The notes under the pieces are model-generated. The model worked only from the letters and a program-made list of their open reading frames with translations, made no database searches and was not told where the DNA came from. Positions 6,071-9,078 of a stretch of DNA of 9,078 nucleotides are shown piece after piece (the first letter of the stretch is position 1; the number at the start of each line of letters is the position of its first letter). Position numbers and translations under genes: made by a program. Source of the DNA: Lachnoclostridium sp. UBA1434 (GTDB taxonomy: Bacteria > Bacillota > Clostridia > Lachnospirales > Lachnospiraceae); the NCBI GenBank assembly GCA_002329645.1, contig DCTS01000017.1, positions 19,863-28,940 on the forward strand, in the 5' to 3' direction.

Positions 6071-7600
6071 TCAATCAAAATTAAAGACTTCATAATCATT
6101 AGAAACAATATCGTCCGTATTCAACCATTCACTGTTCGGCCTGCATATCAGACGCGAGTCTATGTATGCCTGCTGAAGCGTCAGTATGGTCTGTCCCTGG
6201 TAATTACCCGAAGGCGTCAGTTCAACAACAAGCGCCACATCCGCCCTGCTGTCATCCACAAGAGCCAGGGGCAGCATAAGGCTCATAACATTGCGGGTCG
6301 GAAAATAACAGGGCAAGGCGGTTTTATAATTCCATCTGACCTTTTTACGTGCAAGGTCAATTGCTTCCTTTATCCTGTAATTAATCCTGTTATGCAGCCT
6401 GCTGTTTTCCTCAAGCATCTCAAGCAATGGATCATAAAGGGCAATCTTCCTGGCATAATTCTTCTCTTTCTCTATGGAATCCAGTATTTCAACTGCCGGA
6501 GGGCAGTCATAAAGCTGCTGCCTTAAAAATTCAACCGGCAGCCGTGAAATATTATCATATATAATATGCTCGGTGGCAGGTATCAGCTCCTTTTCCAGAT
6601 CAAAAAGCAGATCCTCCTTCCTGCTGAAATATGAGGCAGGTTGGGGAAGAGGATTGAATTTATTGACCAGCTGCTTACCCATCCCCTTGGAGGTTGCGGT
6701 ACAAAAGCATTCGAACCTCCACTTGATTTCATACCTGTCGTCATTTGGAACAAAGCAGGCATATATATCTTCATAATGGTCGTCTACCAACCCTGTGTTA
6801 AAGGCGGCAAGCTTGAAGTCATCACTTATGCATATCTTGTCCTCCAGCTTAAGGTGATAGAATGTATACTGGATATAGTTCTTAAGGATAGTATAATTGG
6901 ACTTGGAGCCTTTGAAATCCCAGATTTCAGGCAGGGCCTTATCCTTAAGCTGCTGAAGGAACAATTTCCAGGGACCCAGGTATGCAAACTTCTCCAGAGC
7001 CTTGCCAGGCTTCTCATTATTCAGGCCTACATAATTCAATGCCCATGGAAGCTTGCCGTCAATTCCCGATAATGTGATGGAGGCCATTAACTCCTTCCCG
7101 ATAAATGAACCGGTGTCAAGCTCAAAGCCATATGAACCGTTGTTTTCGGTTATATCGTCATTTCTTCTGGCCTTATCATAGCTCTTGCATACTATATGTA
7201 TAAGTTCATCATCACTAAGCTGCACATCCTCCAGGTAGTCCTTAAACCTTCCTATTATTTTCGGTGAAAAGAAGGTATTGCCTTTGTTTATGGTATCCGG
7301 CAGCTTAGTTACAGCTTCCTCTTCAACAAAAGGCTCCCATTCCTGCACAGGCTTGAGACTAATCAGGACCGCCGGTATTGCATTTATTTCTGTATCTTCC
7401 AAAAGCATAAAGGAATTGAATTCCTTAAGCATAAGCTTCATCTTATTATATCCGTATCTTTCCTTGGTATAACCCGCATTGGTCATTGCAAGGCATATTT
7501 CTGCCATATGGTATTGCTTGTGAAGCGCAAATTTCTTCCTCAGCAGAATGTATATTGCCTTTTTATCCTCTTCGCTTATCATATATTCCATGTTATCCAT
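6071..7600 (-). CDS. Protein with N-terminal LOTUS/OST-HTH-like domain and C-terminal DUF3825 domain
   Basis: A 509-residue protein without signal peptide or membrane segment, so cytosolic. Residues about 10-70 resemble a LOTUS/OST-HTH winged helix: helices, then a glycine-rich turn, RYGYNKMKLMLKEF (48-61), matching the family's YG-x-K-x-x-x-L-L pattern; such domains bind RNA. Residues about 200-495 match DUF3825, recognised from memory by FAYLGPW (205-211), AFNTGL (266-271), and the C-terminal run GNYQGQTILTLQQAY (466-480) followed by RPNSEWL (487-493). The middle region (105-195) is not recognised. By family knowledge the architecture suggests RNA binding plus an uncharacterised C-terminal activity; the function is unknown and I do not assign one. 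The start is the ATG at 7600, because GGAGG lies 7 nt upstream; an earlier ATG at 7633 would put that SD inside the gene. It has its own promoter and terminator and appears monocistronic. Confidence 0.88.
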   Translation of the reverse strand: MDNMEYMISEEDKKAIYILLRKKFALHKQYHMAEICLAMTNAGYTKERYGYNKMKLMLKEFNSFMLLEDTEINAIPAVLISLKPVQEWEPFVEEEAVTKLPDTINKGNTFFSPKIIGRFKDYLEDVQLSDDELIHIVCKSYDKARRNDDITENNGSYGFELDTGSFIGKELMASITLSGIDGKLPWALNYVGLNNEKPGKALEKFAYLGPWKLFLQQLKDKALPEIWDFKGSKSNYTILKNYIQYTFYHLKLEDKICISDDFKLAAFNTGLVDDHYEDIYACFVPNDDRYEIKWRFECFCTATSKGMGKQLVNKFNPLPQPASYFSRKEDLLFDLEKELIPATEHIIYDNISRLPVEFLRQQLYDCPPAVEILDSIEKEKNYARKIALYDPLLEMLEENSRLHNRINYRIKEAIDLARKKVRWNYKTALPCYFPTRNVMSLMLPLALVDDSRADVALVVELTPSGNYQGQTILTLQQAYIDSRLICRPNSEWLNTDDIVSNDYEVFNFD

Positions 7601-7655
7601 GTAGTTGCCTCCGTTGTGCAATATTGTGTACATGTGATGCTATTTTCATATAATG

Positions 7656-7684
7656 ATTATAACCTTTGAGATAGTTAATTACAA
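7656..7684 (-). promoter_or_regulatory. Promoter of the LOTUS/DUF3825 gene
   Basis: Minus strand: -35 TTGTAA (7679-7684), a 17-nt spacer, and -10 TATAAT (7656-7661, full consensus). Transcription would start near 7649 and give a leader of about 48 nt to the ATG at 7600. The perfect -10 and ideal spacing support it; the -35 is only 4 of 6. Confidence 0.6.
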
Positions 7685-7750
7685 GGAAAACCGCAACTTT
7701 CTCGTCTCTACCGGAATGAATATCACTTTTTCGACATCCATATATTATTC

Positions 7751-7785
7751 AAAAAAGCCTCTGCCCCATGAATTCGTTCAGGCTA
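7751..7785 (-). terminator. Weak intrinsic terminator after the esterase gene
   Basis: Minus strand: AGCCT (7780-7784 on plus as AGGCT) pairs with AGGCT (7756-7760 on plus as AGCCT), followed directly by six T (7751-7756). The stem is only 5 bp, and the loop of 19 nt allows a little extra pairing. It starts about 25 nt after the stop codon at 7809. Position and T-run are right, but the stem is short. Confidence 0.45.
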
Positions 7786-7808
7786 TAAAATTTATGAAAG
7801 TCTTCATT

Positions 7809-8930
7809 TTATAATAATGACTTAATATATTCTATCAGCACTCTTGCAGCCTTTTCATGGGAAAGCCTTCCGGGATGCCACCTCGCGCCGACGGTTTCCG
7901 ACGTTGTATCAGGCAGCTTCAGGAAGGACACCTTCCTGTCCCCGGTTTTCCCGGTATATGCTGCAATTGCATTGCATATATATGGCTCCATGGTACTTCC
8001 AAGCATCCCGTAGGCCCATATTATATATGCGTTCCTGTTATAACCCCTGAGCTTGTATAGGAAATTCTCCACCGCTGCTTCAAATGCCTTCAAATCCTCT
8101 TTATTGAAGCAGCCGTCTTCATCAATACGCTGCTTGAATATCTTCCCCGTATCAGGATCCTTCCATTCAGGCGACCGGAATGCATTCTCATCATTGGTGC
8201 CAAGATTGACCACTATTATATCTGGCTGCCATGCGTTAAAATCATTATCCATAAAGGCCCCGAGTGCTTCATTCTTCTCACCGTTAAGAACGCCGCATAT
8301 CTGCTCGTAATACTCAGGCACGTTGCAGTGGGGATTATTATCCCAGCTTGAAAGCGCACCCCATCCGCTTTGAGAAATTATCCTGTAATCCGCATTTAAA
8401 GCTTCGGCAGTTATGGTGCAGTAATTATGAATTGCGCTGAACCACACAGGTATCCAGTCCTCTTCTGACCTGGCGCCAACAGCGCCTTCTCCCGAGGATA
8501 TACTGTCACCGACAAACTCTATCTTATACGGTTTATCTGCCGCCGGCATAAATGACCCGTCGGTTTTTATTGAATGAATCTTAAGGGAACAGGATAAATC
8601 CCCGCTCATTGCCTGGCTGTCCCTCACAATACGGATGTTTTTCACCTTCTTCGGGTCCATGTTTCTAAAGATGCAAATTGTATGCCTGCCCTTCGTTACC
8701 ATTTGCCTGCTTACAGGTATCTTATTAATGAGTATGCTAATCCAGGGTTCATATGTATCGTAGTCGGCTTCAATCTCAGCCCACAACTGGGAGCCATTTA
8801 TATTAAGCTCAATACCGCTTCCCGTCCAGAATAAAACCAGCGGATTAAGGCACCCCGTCCATCTTCCGTGGATCTTAAGATGCTTTACCTCGTCGAGTGT
8901 ATATGATTTTAAGCTGCTGTATTCATTCAT
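7809..8930 (-). CDS. SGNH/GDSL esterase, carbohydrate esterase family 2-like (probable deacetylase)
   Basis: A 373-residue protein with an N-terminal beta-rich domain (about 1-125) and an SGNH hydrolase domain (about 135-373), the CE2 layout. Visible blocks: GDS with nucleophile Ser143 (141-143), SGWG (188-191) for the oxyanion Gly, NLGTND (242-247) with Asn246, and WHPG (351-354) with catalytic His352. The Asp three residues before His, usual in SGNH enzymes, is replaced by Ala349; CE2 enzymes are known to work with a Ser-His dyad, so this fits the family. CE2 members remove acetyl groups from xylan or other plant polysaccharides or oligosaccharides. There is no signal peptide, so it should act in the cytoplasm on imported acetylated oligosaccharides (inference). 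The ATG at 8930 follows an SD AGGGGAG by 8 nt. No sugar-utilisation neighbours are in the window; the genes further upstream are not seen. Confidence 0.87.
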   Translation of the reverse strand: MNEYSSLKSYTLDEVKHLKIHGRWTGCLNPLVLFWTGSGIELNINGSQLWAEIEADYDTYEPWISILINKIPVSRQMVTKGRHTICIFRNMDPKKVKNIRIVRDSQAMSGDLSCSLKIHSIKTDGSFMPAADKPYKIEFVGDSISSGEGAVGARSEEDWIPVWFSAIHNYCTITAEALNADYRIISQSGWGALSSWDNNPHCNVPEYYEQICGVLNGEKNEALGAFMDNDFNAWQPDIIVVNLGTNDENAFRSPEWKDPDTGKIFKQRIDEDGCFNKEDLKAFEAAVENFLYKLRGYNRNAYIIWAYGMLGSTMEPYICNAIAAYTGKTGDRKVSFLKLPDTTSETVGARWHPGRLSHEKAARVLIEYIKSLL

Positions 8931-8951
8931 TACGCTTTCTCCCCTGTATGA

Positions 8952-8980
8952 ACTATATAAAATGTATGTAAATCTTTCAA
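8952..8980 (-). promoter_or_regulatory. Possible promoter of the esterase gene
   Basis: Minus strand: -35 TTGAAA (8975-8980), a 17-nt spacer, and -10 TATAGT (8952-8957), each 5 of 6. The predicted RNA start near 8945 would fall at the edge of the SD (8939-8945), leaving an unusually short leader of about 15 nt. That makes it doubtful despite the good match. A TTGACA at 9061-9066 has no partner -10. Confidence 0.35.
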
Positions 8981-9078
8981 ATTCTTTTGTAATTATTATC
9001 CATATGTTATATAATAAAATAAAAAAGTTGGTTTTATGTTTCCTTTTAGTCCATTGTTAATGTCAATTAAATTTTAGG

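Noticed and set aside
5871..6074. Minus-strand 67-codon frame in the spacer
   Set aside because: It runs through the terminator hairpin, overlaps the end of the DUF3825 gene, is AT-rich low-information sequence and has no SD.
9054..9066. A TTGTTAA half-site and TTGACA near the right edge
   Set aside because: There is no second Rex half-site, and no -10 at 16-18 nt from TTGACA. It is likely chance in AT-rich DNA.
1..9078. CRISPR arrays, insertion sequences, tRNA or rRNA genes
   Set aside because: No direct repeat series, transposase motifs, terminal repeats, or RNA-gene signatures were seen on either strand.

Overview
The window looks like chromosomal DNA of a strictly anaerobic Firmicute of the Clostridia, probably Lachnospiraceae or a close relative. 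The grounds are a multi-subunit NADH-linked [FeFe]-hydrogenase operon, strong GGAGG-type ribosome binding sites, AT-rich intergenic spacers with sigma-A-like promoters, and moderate-GC coding DNA. This placement is an inference from gene content. No rRNA or other marker gene is present.

All five supported genes lie on the minus strand, so transcription runs from the right edge to the left edge. From right to left they are: (1) a cytosolic CE2-like SGNH/GDSL esterase (7809-8930); (2) a protein with an N-terminal LOTUS/OST-HTH-like domain and a C-terminal DUF3825 domain (6071-7600), with its own promoter and a strong hairpin terminator; (3) a 346-bp AT-rich regulatory spacer; (4) a tight three-gene operon for a soluble electron-transferring [FeFe]-hydrogenase.

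The operon encodes a NuoE/HydC-type [2Fe-2S] subunit (5197-5694), a 1033-residue fusion of a NuoF/HydB-type NADH:FMN subunit with a GltD/NfnB-type FAD and NAD(P)H oxidoreductase (2077-5178), and a HydA-type [FeFe]-hydrogenase (36-2072). Gaps between genes are 4 to 18 nt, and the ribosome binding site of hydA is written in the last codons of the fusion gene. Together the subunits should pass electrons between NADH (FMN site), a second pyridine nucleotide, probably NADP(H) (GltD part), possibly ferredoxin, and H2 at the H-cluster. The fusion gives the complex an unusual second flavin and nucleotide site, so it may couple hydrogenase and transhydrogenase chemistry.

The regulatory spacer upstream of the operon holds a candidate promoter, a Rex-like operator just downstream of it, a 14-bp inverted repeat flanking the promoter region, and two further palindromes. 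This suggests redox (NADH/NAD+) control. I see no mobile elements, CRISPR arrays, tRNA or rRNA genes, and no supported gene on the plus strand.
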